The position numbers and the translations under genes were made by a program. The notes beneath the pieces are model-generated. The model was not told where the DNA came from. It ran no database searches and saw only the letters and a list, made by a program, of their open reading frames with translations. A DNA stretch of 64,000 nt, from contig CAOLHI010002160.1 of the NCBI GenBank assembly GCA_948474755.1, positions 62,001 through 126,000 of the forward strand. The letters are read 5' to 3'. This DNA is from Ctenosaura bakeri (Eukaryota > Chordata > Lepidosauria > Squamata > Iguanidae). Each line of letters begins with the position of its first letter. Positions within the stretch are counted from its first letter, which is position 1. Below are positions 11,661-23,455 of this stretch, piece after piece.

Positions 11661-13034
11661 CATGCTATTGAATTTAGCTCAACAGATCTTTTGCTGACCA
11701 ATCCTGGAATAACAAGACCAGACACAGAGAACTGGGTTGAAATGGATCTTGTTATTTAACCTAGAACCTATTTAAACCAAGTTGAACCTGGAAAGGTGAA
11801 AAAGGTGGGGGGAGCAACCTAGTGCAGGATCAGTGAGGCCAGGCGTCACTCCATGACTTGCTCCTCAGCTTCCCCTGGGTGAACCATCTGAGCCCCAAAT
11901 GCAACCCAATAGCTGGGTTCCTCCCCATCTGGCCATCTATTGGGAACAGACCCAAGGAACCTGACTCCCAAGTCACAGGAATTAACTGAGGGCAAAGCCC
12001 CAAGGCCAACCCCAAGTGTAGTCTCCTTCCCCATCCTACCCCAGGTTTCGGGATCTAAAGAGGCAGTTCCGGAGCCCTATGCTTCACCAAAATGGTACCA
12101 AATAGTAACTCTTATTTCTCCCCTCACTATCTGCCAAGTGACCTTCTATTTAAAGACACTACCCCAAACCAGCTGACGCAGTCCCCCAGATACAGTGCAG
12201 GGTAAAGGAAACAGAAGAAGAAGAAGAAGAAGTAGTAGTAGTAGTAGTAGTGGTGGTAGTGAGCAGTAGTAGTTAAAGGGCCAAAAATTCCTTTCTAGCA
12301 CCAAAGTGACCAGCAAAGCTCACACTGCTTTGGAGGTAAGACAGAGGGTCAAAACATCATCCAACAGGAAGTGAAAAGGGACAGACAGAGCTAATAAACC
12401 CCTTAGCTCCATCCGCCAAATGCCTGTTGTCATGGTGCATTATGCCTGAAATTATCAATGCTGGCCACTCCTCCCTCAGTGGCCAGCAAAAACAGGTTCT
12501 CCCCCACATTGCCTCATGCCACACAGGTCCAGATCCATATACTATGAAGGCAGCCTGCTATTTTCTTCACACAAAAAACAAAACATGCCAATTGCTTCAA
12601 CCCTCACCCTGCTACTGCACAGATCAGGTCCTGAACTGTAATCATTCTCATCTGTTTAGTCTTATCAGGTTTCAGACAGTCAGGAACCACTTTTTGTTCC
12701 AGATTGTTCAGATGTTTTGAAGCATCCTTTCTATCATTATTATTGTCTTTTTCTTGCCACACTGAATAACAGCGTATTTGTGTCACAGCATAACTGATTA
12801 TGTTCCCAAATGTCTTGTAGCAACAGAATTGAAAAGGGAACTTTCTACCTCCCAAATCACTGGACAACACAATCACCAAAAAATCAGAAAAACACACAAC
12901 TGTTTGTCTAACCATGCCAAACAACAGTAGGAAACAAACAACAGATAGGTCAATATAAAATTGATCTATATATCATAATAATATAATACCTTGCCAGTTG
13001 AACTAATAAAGAAACCAACATAAAAAGCCACAGT
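11661..13034. other. Non-coding DNA without recognised gene
   Basis: Apart from the trinucleotide tract at 12213-12275, no repeat family is recognised. The overlapping frames at 11830-12176 and 12427-12924 have no domain and lie opposite one another. Confidence 0.45.
12213..12275 (+). repeat. Compound trinucleotide microsatellite
   Basis: (GAA)n passes into (GTA)n and then GTGGTGGTAGTGAGCAGTAG. Confidence 0.9.
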
Positions 13035-13115
13035 ACATTATTATGTGTCTACTCAGAATTCCCATTGAATTCAACTGGGTTTATTGCCAAGTAAGGTTGC
13101 ATATCATCACATCAT
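13035..13115 (+). repeat. Short palindromic repeat, better-preserved copy
   Basis: TGTCTACTCAGAATTCCCAT, TGAATTCAACTGGGTTTATT and GCCAAGTAAGGTTGCAT show the family order: a GTCTACTCAGAA arm, a CCATTGAATTCAA core, and an AAGTAAGGTTGCAT arm. Confidence 0.5.
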
Positions 13116-14449
13116 TGGTAATATTTCTAAATATTAAAACTATCAGAATAATATTAAGATTTCAACTCAATTTTACTGAAAATTCCTATCCTCCATTAAC
13201 AGACCATACTCATTTCTTAATATTTTGAATTCTGTTTGTATTCAACAATGAGATCCAGTGGGTTATCAAAATCTCAAAACAAACAGAGATATAGACATAG
13301 TTATAGACACACATCTATATCCAATGGTTCCCTTTAGAGGAACAGTTGCTAAAATTATGTTATGATGATAAAATTATACGTAGAAGTTTGAGTATTGCTC
13401 TGAAACTTTTTGAGAATGGGCCATATAAAATGTAATCAATAAATAATAAACAAGATGTAACACAATTTCAGAACAAACATTATATTATTTTCAGGGGAGT
13501 ATGAGCTGTCCTGTATCAACAGAAATGTTGATATCAAAAATAGTCCTATTGCATATACAACACTCTTGAGAAGATTTTGGAAAATCTTTTTTTTCCAAAA
13601 GTGGCTAAAGTTCCACCCCCCTCAGAGCAATCCAATAGTATTGAGTCGAAATGTTTCCATAGCTCAGAATGAATTTTAAACACCCAAGTAGATTATAGAA
13701 GACAGAATATGACATTTGAAATAAGATTAACTGTAAACTATGGCTGTTCTCCCCTGGCCCCAGCTATAATACGGTAGGTTTAGAATAGGATGAGGTGGGA
13801 TGGATTTACATTTGTGTCATTGAGGGAGGAGAAACAAGACAACAAACAGGTAGTAAAAACTATACACTCAAACAATAAAATCTATAAATTCTCCTTGCCT
13901 CTTCCAAAGGCATCATGGCCAATTAGCTTTAGCAGAGAGCTTGACAAAGAATCCCCTAAATATACATGTGTGGGGGGGACTATATTGAAAAATCATTACA
14001 ACACTACATACATGCATACTTAAGTCAACAGATGTAAAAATAAATATAGTATTATTGTTGTCGCTGACTCTCCTTCTCCTCCTCCTCCTTCTTCTTCTTC
14101 TTCCTCCTCCTCCTCCTCCTCCTAACAAATACAATAGAACAAGCACACACTCTTGTAAGTGCCTAATTGCTATCCCCTAGTGTTACTTCTTGCACAAAAC
14201 TGATTAAATTTTGTTGTTACACAACATTTTCAGCATACATATCCCCACAATTCTTGCCTTGGCAAGAAGAATGTGTAGACCATAAAGCCTGGGCAGGTTC
14301 AAATGGCAGAGCACAGCTTTTCAGACTGTTTGGTTGTATAGGGATTTTTATGTCATAACATACAGAATGATCGATCTTATCCAGCACTTTCGACTGTGCC
14401 CGCAAATGGACTAGTAGTCCATGGAATTGTTGTTAAGAAGGACATTCAT
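13116..14449. other. Non-coding DNA with polypyrimidine tract
   Basis: No repeat family recognised apart from the TCC/TTC tract at 14068-14123. Confidence 0.45.
14068..14123 (+). repeat. (TCC)n/(TTC)n polypyrimidine tract
   Basis: Pure pyrimidine mirror-like arrangement: TCC units, then TTC units, then TCC units again. The Arg-rich minus-strand frame over it is an artefact. Confidence 0.9.
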
Positions 14450-15062
14450 GTTCTCTGTAACTAGTCATAGTCAACCAATCTGAATACACTTGTTATGGAG
14501 CAGGTGAAGTTTAAAACACTCTTTGAAGGCAGCCTCACATAGCAAATATTACAGTAATACATGCAGGATGCAACAAAGGCATGTGTCACCATGGCCACAT
14601 CAATATCTATAGGAACTAGTGTAGTTGGCACACCAAATGCAGTTGTGCAAGTGTACATCCAGATACTGCAGACAACTGAGAGCTCAGGTTCAGGGATGAA
14701 TCCAGGATTACACCTAAACTGTGAACATGTGTTTATAGGAAGAGCATAGAACCCATCCAGCACAGGTTCTATCCCGATTCCCTGATTGGCCTTGTGTAGA
14801 TTACATGTTGACTTGTTCACCTTCATCCAGTCCACTTCTGATATCATACATGGTTACAAGGAGAACAATTTCCTCAGATTTTTGAAGGAAGGAGAAATAG
14901 ACACAGGTGCCATCAACATATTGGTTGTACTCAGTGGCAAATCTTTGAACAATTTTTCCAAGCAAATTTTAAATAGCAAGACACAGTCCTGCTTGGAGAG
15001 ATGCCTGAAGTGTCTAATAGAACTTCCCAACCCATCCCTCAAAGAAGGACCAAATACACTGT
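14450..15062 (-). mobile_element. L2-like LINE, reverse transcriptase and downstream part, minus strand (piece 1)
   Basis: Reading the minus strand gives parts of an L2-clade pol in the correct order. NQYVDGT stands where QYADDT is usual, so the catalytic aspartates are lost. Next come DWMKVNKS (usual WMRANKLKLN), GIGIEPVLDGFYALPI, then THAFVASCMYYCN, matching the family's 'THALVTSRLDYCN' block, and VRLPSKSV. Several frame changes and stops separate the blocks. The element is interrupted by the 5S-type SINE at 15063-15285 and resumes at 15286 with the more N-terminal reverse transcriptase region. The 128-codon minus-strand frame (14461-14847) is this remnant, not a gene. Confidence 0.8.
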
Positions 15063-15285
15063 TTGTGTGTGTGTATGTTCCTTCGAGTCACCTGTTGACT
15101 TATGATGGTGAATTTCATAAGGTTTTCTTAGGCAAGGAATATGCAGAGGTGGTTTGCCAGTTCCTTCCTCTGAAATGTAGCCTGGAGCACCTGGTATCTG
15201 TTGGTGGTCTCCCATCCAGGTACTAACCATGACTGACCCTGGTTAGCTTCCAAGATCAAACAGGATCTGGTGCCTTTATGCTATT
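15063..15285 (-). mobile_element. 5S rRNA-derived SINE, minus strand
   Basis: The complement of 15170-15280 carries the 5S internal promoter: AGCTAACCAGGGTCAGTC (usual AGCTAAGCAGGGTCGGGC, A-box) and TGGATGGGAGACCACC with ATACCAGGTGC (C-box region). The rest reads GGCAAACCACCTCTGCATAT, TGCCTAAGAAAACC and CATAAGTCAACAGGTGACTC, ending in a CGAAGGAACATACACAC tail like the BovB-type tails of Sauria SINEs. It would have been transcribed by RNA polymerase III from the 5S-type promoter and copied by a LINE partner. It sits inside an older L2 copy. No clear target duplication was found. Confidence 0.85.
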
Positions 15286-15415
15286 TAGTCCTTTCCTTTA
15301 GGGTATTTAGGTCCTCATCACTACAGAACATTTTCTCCAAGTCCTATCCCAGAGACGTGGCTGAGAAGATTATCATACATGATAATGTCAAAAGCCTCTG
15401 AGAGGTACAACAGAA
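15286..15415 (-). mobile_element. L2-like LINE, N-terminal reverse transcriptase part (piece 2)
   Basis: The minus strand reads LYLSEAFDIIMYDNLL followed by SHVSGIGLGENVL, which fits the 'LDLSAAFDTVDHxILL..L..LGLGGTVL' block of L2/CR1-type reverse transcriptases. It lies 5' (on the minus strand) of piece 1, as expected for one element split by the 5S-type SINE. Confidence 0.75.
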
Positions 15416-15477
15416 ATGAGCAGGGATGCTGAAGCCTGCAATCCTGCAGAGTTGAACTAATTCCATTTTACTTACTT

Positions 15478-15582
15478 TACTGAGACTTTATAGCACAATC
15501 AAGTGCATGTCTACTCAGATCTTATTAATTTCAATAAAGATAATTCTCAGGTAAATGGATATTAGGTTGTAGCCTTAAAGAG
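15478..15582 (+). repeat. Short palindromic repeat, diverged copy
   Basis: AGCACAATCAAGTGCATGTC, TACTCAGATCTTATTAATTTC, CAGGTAAATGGATATTAGG and TTGTAGCC keep the family order seen at 13035 and 51085. Confidence 0.45.
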
Positions 15583-15886
15583 CCTAAGAGTATTAAAGGT
15601 TATAGCCTAAGACACTGAGTGCAATCAATACAGATTCATTGAGACAGATATTGAATTGTGCCAGACTGAATTGAGCAACCTGAAAGGGAAGCAAGGGGTA
15701 TCTAGGATCAATTGTTTAACTTCCCCCATTCAAAATTCCTCACCATTTATCTTTTTTCTCTAAGTAGTCGGTATGACATGACCCAGTTATGAAGAGAGCC
15801 GGGACATGTTATGGTTCACACAAAATCACTTTTGCAACTAGAAGTAAGGTAGAGGATTCTTTCAGCTCCTGCAAAAGGGCTTTCCT

Positions 15887-16020
15887 CATAATTTTTTTTT
15901 TTTGTATCCCGCCTCTCCATATGGATCGAGGCGGTGACCAACTTACAAATAGCATGTATTTCGATACATTTCTATACGTAGAAATCAAATTACGTATCTA
16001 CGTTGAGAAGAGATTTATCT
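15887..16020 (-). mobile_element. LINE 3' tail fragment, minus strand
   Basis: After a T tract comes GTATCCCGCCTCTCCATATG and GATCGAGGCGGTGACCAAC. The complement resembles the '...GAGGCGGGATAC AAA' terminal stretch of L2/CR1-like elements, as at 55440-55520. No coding part remains. Confidence 0.4.
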
Positions 16021-16433
16021 AATGAACTTCTGCCTTTTGCAAACAGGTGTTTTAAAGGGAAGGGGAAGTAACAATCCTGCTCTCAAAACATTCTACTGGA
16101 GAGTGCAGCTTTCTTCTCCAGCATCAGATGAACAAGTCAGTCAGAATCAGCAAAACTTCCTCTTTATGTCATCTTTTCTACAGTAAAGGATTTCAAGCAG
16201 ATCCCAGCTTCATGGCATATAGTAACAAAAAAAATTCTCCTTATAAAATGAACTGACTCACTGAATATCTTCAAGACAAGCAAGAAAAGCAACATGTGAA
16301 AACAAATCAAGATTACTGCTGACCGTGTGGAGTTTAATGATGCGGATGCACTCTAAACTAAGTAACATTTGTCATGCCAACTTCTTTTTACAGTCAGAGC
16401 TCCTGTGCCTCAAGCAAATGTATGGCAAAGAGG

Positions 16434-16456
16434 GTGTGTGTGTGTGTGTGTGTGTG
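16434..16456 (+). repeat. (TG)n microsatellite
   Basis: Eleven or more TG units. Confidence 0.9.
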
Positions 16457-18240
16457 AAATTCAGCTGGTGCATGTTTCTGCATACTGCAAACCGTGTCAT
16501 TTGATGAATTTTTCTTTTTGTGCTTAGTTAAAAGCACAAGAAAGATGTGCCAACCAGAAATTTATATCAAAAGATATGTGAGAATAAAGTGGTAGCAATA
16601 ATCAGCAGCAGCTATGCCAGAGAAAATACCTTTCTGAAAAAGAAAAAAAAAAGACCAGAAATTGCTCTGCATCTCAGCTTGCTTGCTTGCTTTCTGACAG
16701 TTCATTCTTGCCTATCAGGAGGTATCACCACAACTTGACTACAAAAGGGCCGGGGTTTACTATCAACTGCTTGCTCCTTCTTAACTCTTTATCTGCTTCC
16801 TTCTCAGGAGCAGGGAACAGAAATATCTTCACCTAGCCTGCCTACCACTCCCAACTAAATGCAGACTGGCAAGTTGAATGTGTAAAGTTAATGTTTTTAA
16901 TTCATCGTTAATAAGCTAAAAATCTAATTCAGTTGCACGTATCTTAGAAGAGTAGAAAACCTTTTAAAAGTCTGTGCTAAATTTAAATTAAATGCCTACA
17001 CTGAAAGCTTTACCAGTATGAAGCTGAAAAGTATCTCTCCACTTGCCCTTGTTTTGAGCTTAGGAGAAAGGAAACAGCAGCATTATTTTTTGAAAACCTC
17101 ACTTCTCATCCACCCAGCCTCAAACTCTTTTATTTCCTTTTCCCTTCTCCCTCTGTTATAATCTTGCTACTACTATTCTCCTTCTTTAGCTTAGTGGTTC
17201 CTACATACATCCCAGCGAATGTCCATGACTTATAAAATCTGGTTTCTTGGGACAGATGAGGAACCTGCATGTGGTGTCTGGTGCAGAATACAAGAGGACT
17301 ATCTAGATAAAAGGGAAACTAAGCTCTTCTAAAATGCCCTTCCTACTTGTTGGTTTGAAATCCTTTAACACTGAATTAACTAAAGTTTCTGTTGAAATCC
17401 CAATCAAATTTCAAAAAATGAAATTAAGTTGCCCCTTTCCATTAGTAAATGGGTAGCTTATTTGATGACTTAATTCATTTATACTAATTAGTTCCTATCT
17501 CTTCTACCACTGTTTCAGAAAGGTGCAGGAATGTCCTTCCCATCTCTTAGAATCATGATTTCTCATGTATGCAGAATGTAATAGCTCTCAAAAAGTGAGT
17601 GTTGGCAGCAACTCTTAGAGAACTACAGATGAAGGGTACCCATCATACTATTTTAATTTACAGGGCTGGAAGTATAGCTGTACATCAGTGGCAGATGGTA
17701 TCTTCCGTATCAGTAGGGGTGATAAATCTGCTCTCGCATTTAGTCTGAATTTCAAAGAGGCTATCCGAGGTACTGAACTTTTACTTAAATTGATTCAGCA
17801 TCTTGGATAGTGTCATGTCTTAACCTGGAGCAAAACACAAGAAGGTCTCTCACATCCACACAGAAACCATGTGATGATCATATTATTTGGTCTATCACTT
17901 TTAACTGTGCCTCATACAAATTCTAGTGTATTAAGAAACATTGACACTTAGGTGAACACACAAGAGGCTGTAAAAACACACCCATTATAAGCTTCTGCAG
18001 ATCTGCCAACTAAACTAATAAACCAACTAATAAATTAGTGCATACTGATTGTCTAAAATATGACCATCATATACTACTTATTGTAGGTCATTATAAATGT
18101 GCCCATTGCTCATGTTGTAAACAATGGTTAGAACTAAAAGTATTCACACTTCCAATTTCAAAAAATATATTTTATATAAGACTTAACTAGTTGCAGTTCT
18201 AAAGGAATAATTTACATTATCCACTGCCCATGCAATAAAC
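16457..18240. other. Non-coding DNA without recognised feature
   Basis: No repeat family or coding signal recognised. A short A-rich run occurs near 16640-16655. Confidence 0.5.
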
Positions 18241-18620
18241 CAGTGGTTCTTAAGCTGGAATCCACAGACCCCTGGGGGTCTTTGGAGTGCTCACAGAGGG
18301 TCCGTGAAGCCCTGCTGCTGGACAGCAGAAGCAGTAGCAGCAACAGGGATGTGGCAGCAGGGTGGTGCAGGTGCTGAAACTGTTCCCGTGTTTGCAAAGG
18401 AAGGAGCAGTTTGGGCACACACATAGGTCTGCCATCATGTCCCTTTCATCAAGAACATGGCAGCAGGTGGTGTGGGCACCAAGGAACATGGCAACAGGTG
18501 GGTGCATGCAAACTGCTCCCTAGTTCGCAAATGAGGAAGCAGTTTCAGTGCCTGTACCCCCCTGCTGTCACATCCCTGATGGAAGGGACACAGTGGCAGG
18601 CCTGTGCATGTGCTCAAACT
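18241..18620 (+). mobile_element. hAT-like non-autonomous element with internal minisatellite-like units
   Basis: It begins CAGTGGTTCTTAAGCTGG, then CCACAGACCCCTGGGGGTC and AGAGGGTCCGTGAAGCCC, which is the terminal pattern of a hAT MITE family. The interior repeats GAACATGGCA(G/A)CAGGTGG (near 18453 and 18484) and AACTG(T/C)TCCC..TT(T/C)GCAAA (near 18378 and 18509). The right terminus is not clear and may be lost against the adjoining MITE at 18624. Frames of 60-96 codons here follow the repeats. Confidence 0.55.
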
Positions 18621-18623
18621 AGA

Positions 18624-18805
18624 GGCCTTTCCACACTACATTGTTATAGTGCTATTATTTCACTTTCAACATCCTATGGAATCCTGGGGTTTGCAGTTTA
18701 GGGAGGGACCTTTAGAATTCTCAGCCAGAGAGATCTAATGCCTCAGCAAACTACAGGATGTTGAAAGTGGAATAATAGAACTGTAACAGTGTAGTGTGGA
18801 AAGGC
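18624..18805. mobile_element. Palindromic MITE, about 182 bp
   Basis: The left end GGCCTTTCCACACTACA pairs with the right end TGTAGTGTGGAAAGGC. The interior reads CAACATCCTATGGAATCCTG then GGGTTTGCAGTTTAGGG, with the complementary words AACTACAGGATGTTGAAAG on the right. Same family as 3387-3589 and 53074-53239. Confidence 0.8.
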
Positions 18806-18839
18806 ACTATGGCTGTTGTGATGAGGGTCTGAATGCCTA

Positions 18840-18985
18840 CTGGGCCATGGAAACCCACTGAGTGACCTCAGGCAAGTCATGGTCTCTCAGCCTCAGAGAA
18901 AGGCAAAGGCAACAAATTTTGCCAAGAAAATCTCCATGATAGGTTCACCTTAGGGTCACCATAAGTCAGTTTTCAAAGGGAAGAT
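18840..18985 (+). mobile_element. Sauria-type SINE, 5'-truncated, plus strand
   Basis: GGCCATGGAAACCCACTGAG, TGACCTCAGGCAAGTCATGG, CTCTCAGCCTCAGAGAAAGG and GGTTCACCTTAGGGTCACC with ATAAGTCAG are the central and 3' parts of the family. The tRNA-like head is missing and the (CAA)n tail is lost. Confidence 0.8.
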
Positions 18986-20554
18986 AAATGATGGCTAGAA
19001 AGAACCTCTCCCTGTCAGTGGAACCATGTAGATCCTGAACAGCAGGAGTCAGAGATGCTGCACCTTTCCGACCAACAGAGACTAAAACAGCAGCAACAAC
19101 AGAGGAGGGCATATACTGGCATGCTTTAAAGGAAACACTAGGATAATTAGACTAAATGTACTGACTTGCAGGTAGTCATACATTAGTAGAGCCAAGACCA
19201 TTTCTTTGCTGTAAAGCAGCAGTTTCACCATCTTCAGTCAGCATCTTGTGACATTCCTTGTTTATTGCTTCCTGACTTTTGGTTTGTTCCTTAGACTATT
19301 TTCTTCAGTGATTCTCTGCATGGCATTAGATCCTTCCTGGACTAATTTTTGCACTCAGACCCTGGACTGCATTTCTGTTCTTTTGTGTGACACTGGTCTA
19401 GTTTGGATTTTCCATTGTTCATTTTCTTGAACTCTAGGTGAACTTTCCAAACATCTCCTACAAAGTTCAGACTAAAACCTGTAGTCAATCCATTGACCCA
19501 TTGACATGAGACACATCAATCACCACTAATTTGTTTGCATCACAAAATGTCCTTCCCCTCTGTATACCTTGTTATTCACCTAATTTCACATATTATCTTC
19601 TTAAATATCCTTGGCGTTTGCCAGTTGGAAGTTGAAAACAATGAAGCTACGTATGCTAAATCTACTTAATGTTTGCATTATTCTTTTCCACAACCAAGCT
19701 TCTTCCTATTCAGTTAACACTGATGCTTAAAAAAATGTTTCACCATTCAAATATATATTGCTATTCCAGATTATGCCATATACATTCTATTATGTTTTCC
19801 AGTAACCGTTCAAAATCACTCTTCATTGGTTTAGCTCATGTCACCTTTTTCAGCAGCAAACTGAATTTTCTGTGAGGTATCGCTCATTTCAAGCTTCATA
19901 ACCTGATGAATGAAAAAGGAACATTCTTGTACCTCAAAGGGTTTCAGCAATTTTATGGGGAGCTAAATAGGAGTCACACAGGCATACATCTCCATACCAT
20001 GATGGAATAATCTTAGACAAGTTTAAGTGAGAATAAAGACTTCGTATAGACCTCCCAGGAGATATCTGTGAGCAGAGGCTGGCAGGAATATAATATTCTA
20101 CTTACAGATCTTCTCTATAAAATAGGCAATGTTTTTCATATTCCAGAATAATAATATCTGCACATTATTGGTATACATTACAATAGCTACCCTATACTAC
20201 ATTATAGTTACACTCCTTGTACTCTAGCAAGACAACAAAATAACAAGCAGAAATAAAATGAAGGGCCAAATATAGCTGATGAAAGTAATTAAGTGCCAAT
20301 CTTTTGAAACAGAAAGGGTTGAGATGTAAATTCATGCACTTTGGATAATGTCTGGATACTGAGTCAAAATGGACAATTGTGGAGATATGCAGACCATCTC
20401 CTGAGCAAAGTGAGTCTTCTCCAGGGTAGTATAAAGTGAAGTGGGCTAGTCCTGAAGCACTGATCCAATTCAGACCTTCTTAGCATATTGGAGCCATTGT
20501 CAAAATACTTTCAGAGCTATCTGAGGTAATTAGAGCTGTCAAAACCTTCAAAGG
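18986..20554. other. Non-coding DNA without recognised feature
   Basis: No gene or repeat family identified. The 60-codon frame at 19248 has a hydrophobic look but no conserved domain. Confidence 0.45.
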
Positions 20555-21145
20555 AGTTTCAATTTGCACAAGAAGAAGAAACAGCGGTGGTGGCGGCGGC
20601 AGTAGAAGCCACAACTGCTCAGAAACCACACCGTGGCAGCTTCTGAGGGGGTATCACCATGGTTAATAAAAATGTCAAAGAAACTCTTATAGAAGGTTCC
20701 CTTCAGAAAATGGAAAGCTCACCCAAATAAGGAGAACAAGGAATATACACAAATCCATGGTAAACAAATTCAGTTAAAAATAAGAGACATTAAACAAAAA
20801 AATTAAGGAGGCTGATAACGCTAATATAAAATGACATTAGCCAGAGCAATGGAAAAAAAAAAATTCAATCCATTCAAAATAAATCAGAACAATAGGAATG
20901 TGTTTGGGAAGCTGAAGAGAAGGTGATGGCATTATTGGTATCTCACTTGACTGTAGCATATATAGGCTAAATATCTGTGCCCGAAGGGCCATTTTGAGGA
21001 AGGAAGTCCTCAAAGCCAAATAGTGATGGGAAAATATCAGGTCCTAGGTTTTGCTGACACACTGAAGACAAAGAAATCACCAAATCCTAGAAGATGAGCC
21101 TAGAAGATGAGCCTCTGCATGAGAAAACTGAGAAGTGGCTGGTAT
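20555..21145. other. Unclassified sequence left of the L1 insertion
   Basis: Contains a (GGC/GGT)n-like tract (GGTGGTGGCGGCGGCAG, near 20588) and broken frames such as ATGGTTAATAAAAATGTCAA. It could be an LINE leader or ORF1 remnant, but no diagnostic motif was found. The adjoining L1 has its own target duplication beginning at 21146, so this piece was probably already in place. Confidence 0.3.
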
Positions 21146-21156
21146 AATTCAGAGTT

Positions 21157-23295
21157 GCAAAGAAAGGATTGGGGGCATTCAGAAAATTAGCTTAATATCT
21201 CTTCTGGTTAAAAGCAGTACAAATTATTATTAAGACAAACCTTACCAAGCACACAAGAGTAAAAGTATTGCTGCAGAATCAAGTGTGTCCTCTAAACATT
21301 TCAGAGTTCTCAGAAAGCTCCCCCATATCTAAATGGGTAAGACAAGGATGTCCACTGTCACCATTAATATTTATTGCTGTCTTGGAAGTATTGCTAAATA
21401 AGATAAAAAAGGACTCAGAGATAAAAGGTTTGAAAATAAAAAAAAAAGATAATTGAAATTTATAGCCTTTGCAGATGATGTGGTAATTTTTTGTGGAAGA
21501 CCCGAAAGAATCAATTCAGAGGTTGATGGAAATTATACAAGAATTTGGTCAGGTGGCAGGATATAATATTAATAAGGAAAAGACGATGTTAATGACATTG
21601 AATATGTTGAAAAAAGAGCAAATAGTGTTCGAAAAAAATATCAGGATGCCAACTTATGAAGAAAATAAAATATTCAAGAATATCTATCACAAAGAAGAAT
21701 CAAGAATTATTTGGTAATAATTATCAAAAAACATGGAAAGACATTAAAAACGACATGGGAAAATGGAGTAAATTAAATCTGTCTTTCTTGGGGAGGATTA
21801 ACGTTTTAAAATGACTTTATTACCTAAATTTATGTTTCTTTTTCAAAATCTGCCAATAATTGGAAATGAGAAAGTGTTTAAAGAATGGGAAAAAGAAATC
21901 CAAAAATTTATTTGGTTAGAATAAGATTTAAAATGTTACAGAATGCAAAAGAGAGAGGTGGACTAGACCTACCATTGTTTAAGATATACCATCATGCCTG
22001 TTGCTTGGATTGGATTAAGGATGGGATTTTGTTAGAAAAATCATTGACAAAAGATTTGGAGGAATTTGACAATAGATTTGGATGGCATGGTTATTTGTGT
22101 TACAATAAGTTAGCAGTAAATAAGAAATTTAGTAACCATTGCATCCAGAAATCCTTATTAAAGGTTTGGCAACAGATAAAGCAGAAATATTATATGAAAC
22201 TCCCAATTTGGACATCACCTCAGGAAACATTGAAAATTACCCCAACAAAACAAGGAAAACTATTAACATATTATGATATACTGAAATGGGAGGGAGACAA
22301 TCCAAGAATGAAGATGGTGGAAGAGCTGAAAGTTGATGGACATGAATTAAATTGGTTCCCTTGGCAACAATTAAAAGAAAGGTTTAAAATGGACCAAGAA
22401 TTATACGGATTTGAGAGAGAAAAAAATGAATTGGACTTACTGTTGAAAGAACATCAAAAGAAGAGAATCTCTAAACTATATAAACTGCTATTAAAGAGGA
22501 AAATGGAACCAGATATAATAAAAGGGACAATGAGTAAATGGGCTCAGAATGTAGGTCATCCAATTGAATTAGATGCTTGCGAAAAAGAATGGAACACAGA
22601 TAAAATTTACTCCAAATTTAAATTTAAGAGAAAACTTCTATAAGATGATGCATAGATGGTATATGACTCTGGAGAGGTTGCAAAAAATAACAAAAAATGG
22701 AGATGCGAAGTGTTGGACATGTGGGGAGAAGGTGGGAACCTTTTTTCATATGTGGTGGACTTGTCAAAATGCAAAGAAATTTTGGAAGGGAATTCATGAT
22801 GTAATTCAAAAAGTTTGTAAAGTGAATTTTGAATTGGCACCGGAATTTTATTTGTTGAATATATCAGGTCAGAATCAAGAGATTAGAAGACATCAAAATA
22901 CAATATTGCATTTAATTACGGCGGCATGGTTTACATATGCTCAGCATTGGAAAGAAAAAAATAGAAATTAATTTAGAAGAATGGAAACTAAAAGAGTTGG
23001 ATATGGTTGAGACTGAAAAATTAGCATATTCTCTAAAAAACAAATCTGTTCAGAACTTTGAAAGAGAATGGAAAGGAGTAATGGATTGGTTAAAAATATA
23101 AATACATGTGATGATTAGGTAAAATGTATTTGTGTAAAAATAGAGGATTCATTATGGAAAAGATAGTAATGACCGAACTGGGGAGGAACAATACAGGGAA
23201 GTGTGTTGCAGGGGGAAGGACATACCAAACATGGTGATGTGTGTGTCTTTTTTTTATGTGTTGTGGAAAACTAATAAAAAAAAAACTATAACAAA
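21157..23295 (+). mobile_element. 5'-truncated L1 LINE (ORF2 reverse transcriptase to poly(A)), with 11-bp duplication
   Basis: The flanking duplication is AATTCAGAGTT at 21146-21156 and 23296-23306. The insert begins inside the reverse transcriptase region (a trace of ISLL) and continues with WVRQGCPLSPLIFIAVLEVL near 21325-21385. KFIAFADDVVIF follows near 21450-21490, with the catalytic aspartates intact. A 252-codon frame (21885-22643) covers the region after the polymerase. The C-terminal segment has CWTCGEKVGTFFHMWWTC (Cys and His spaced as in L1 ORF2) and ends AQHWKEKNRN. Frameshifts near 21457, 21717 and 22640 break ORF2. The 3' end has AATAAAAAAAAAACTATAAC as a decayed poly(A). Length is 2139 bp against roughly 6 kb for a full L1. 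It lacks ORF1 and the endonuclease and cannot move itself. Confidence 0.95.
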
Positions 23296-23455
23296 AATTC
23301 AGAGTTCTCTGGCAGTGTCAGCAAGCATGTGGATAGGGATCACCTGCTTGTCATTGTGCATTTCTACTTAAAATCCCTTATTAAAGACTCCTGAACAAAC
23401 TTAGCTGTCTCTATGTAATAGATTTTTTTTTCTTATGGACTGGTAAGGGATTAAG

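Noticed and set aside
13913..14146. Arginine-rich minus-strand frame
   Set aside because: Created by the TCC/TTC tract at 14068-14123.
14461..14847. 128-codon minus-strand frame as a possible gene
   Set aside because: Its segments match the L2 pol order in decayed form (VTHAFVASCMYYCN), so it is a LINE remnant.
14786..15226. 146-codon plus-strand frame
   Set aside because: Antisense to the L2 remnant and running into the 5S-type SINE, so not a gene.
15170..15280. A functional 5S rRNA gene
   Set aside because: Only the internal promoter-like part is present, with many substitutions, and it is fused to a SINE body and tail.
21885..22643. 252-codon frame, the longest in the window, as a host gene
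   Set aside because: It is the post-polymerase region of L1 ORF2, inside an insertion with an 11-bp duplication.
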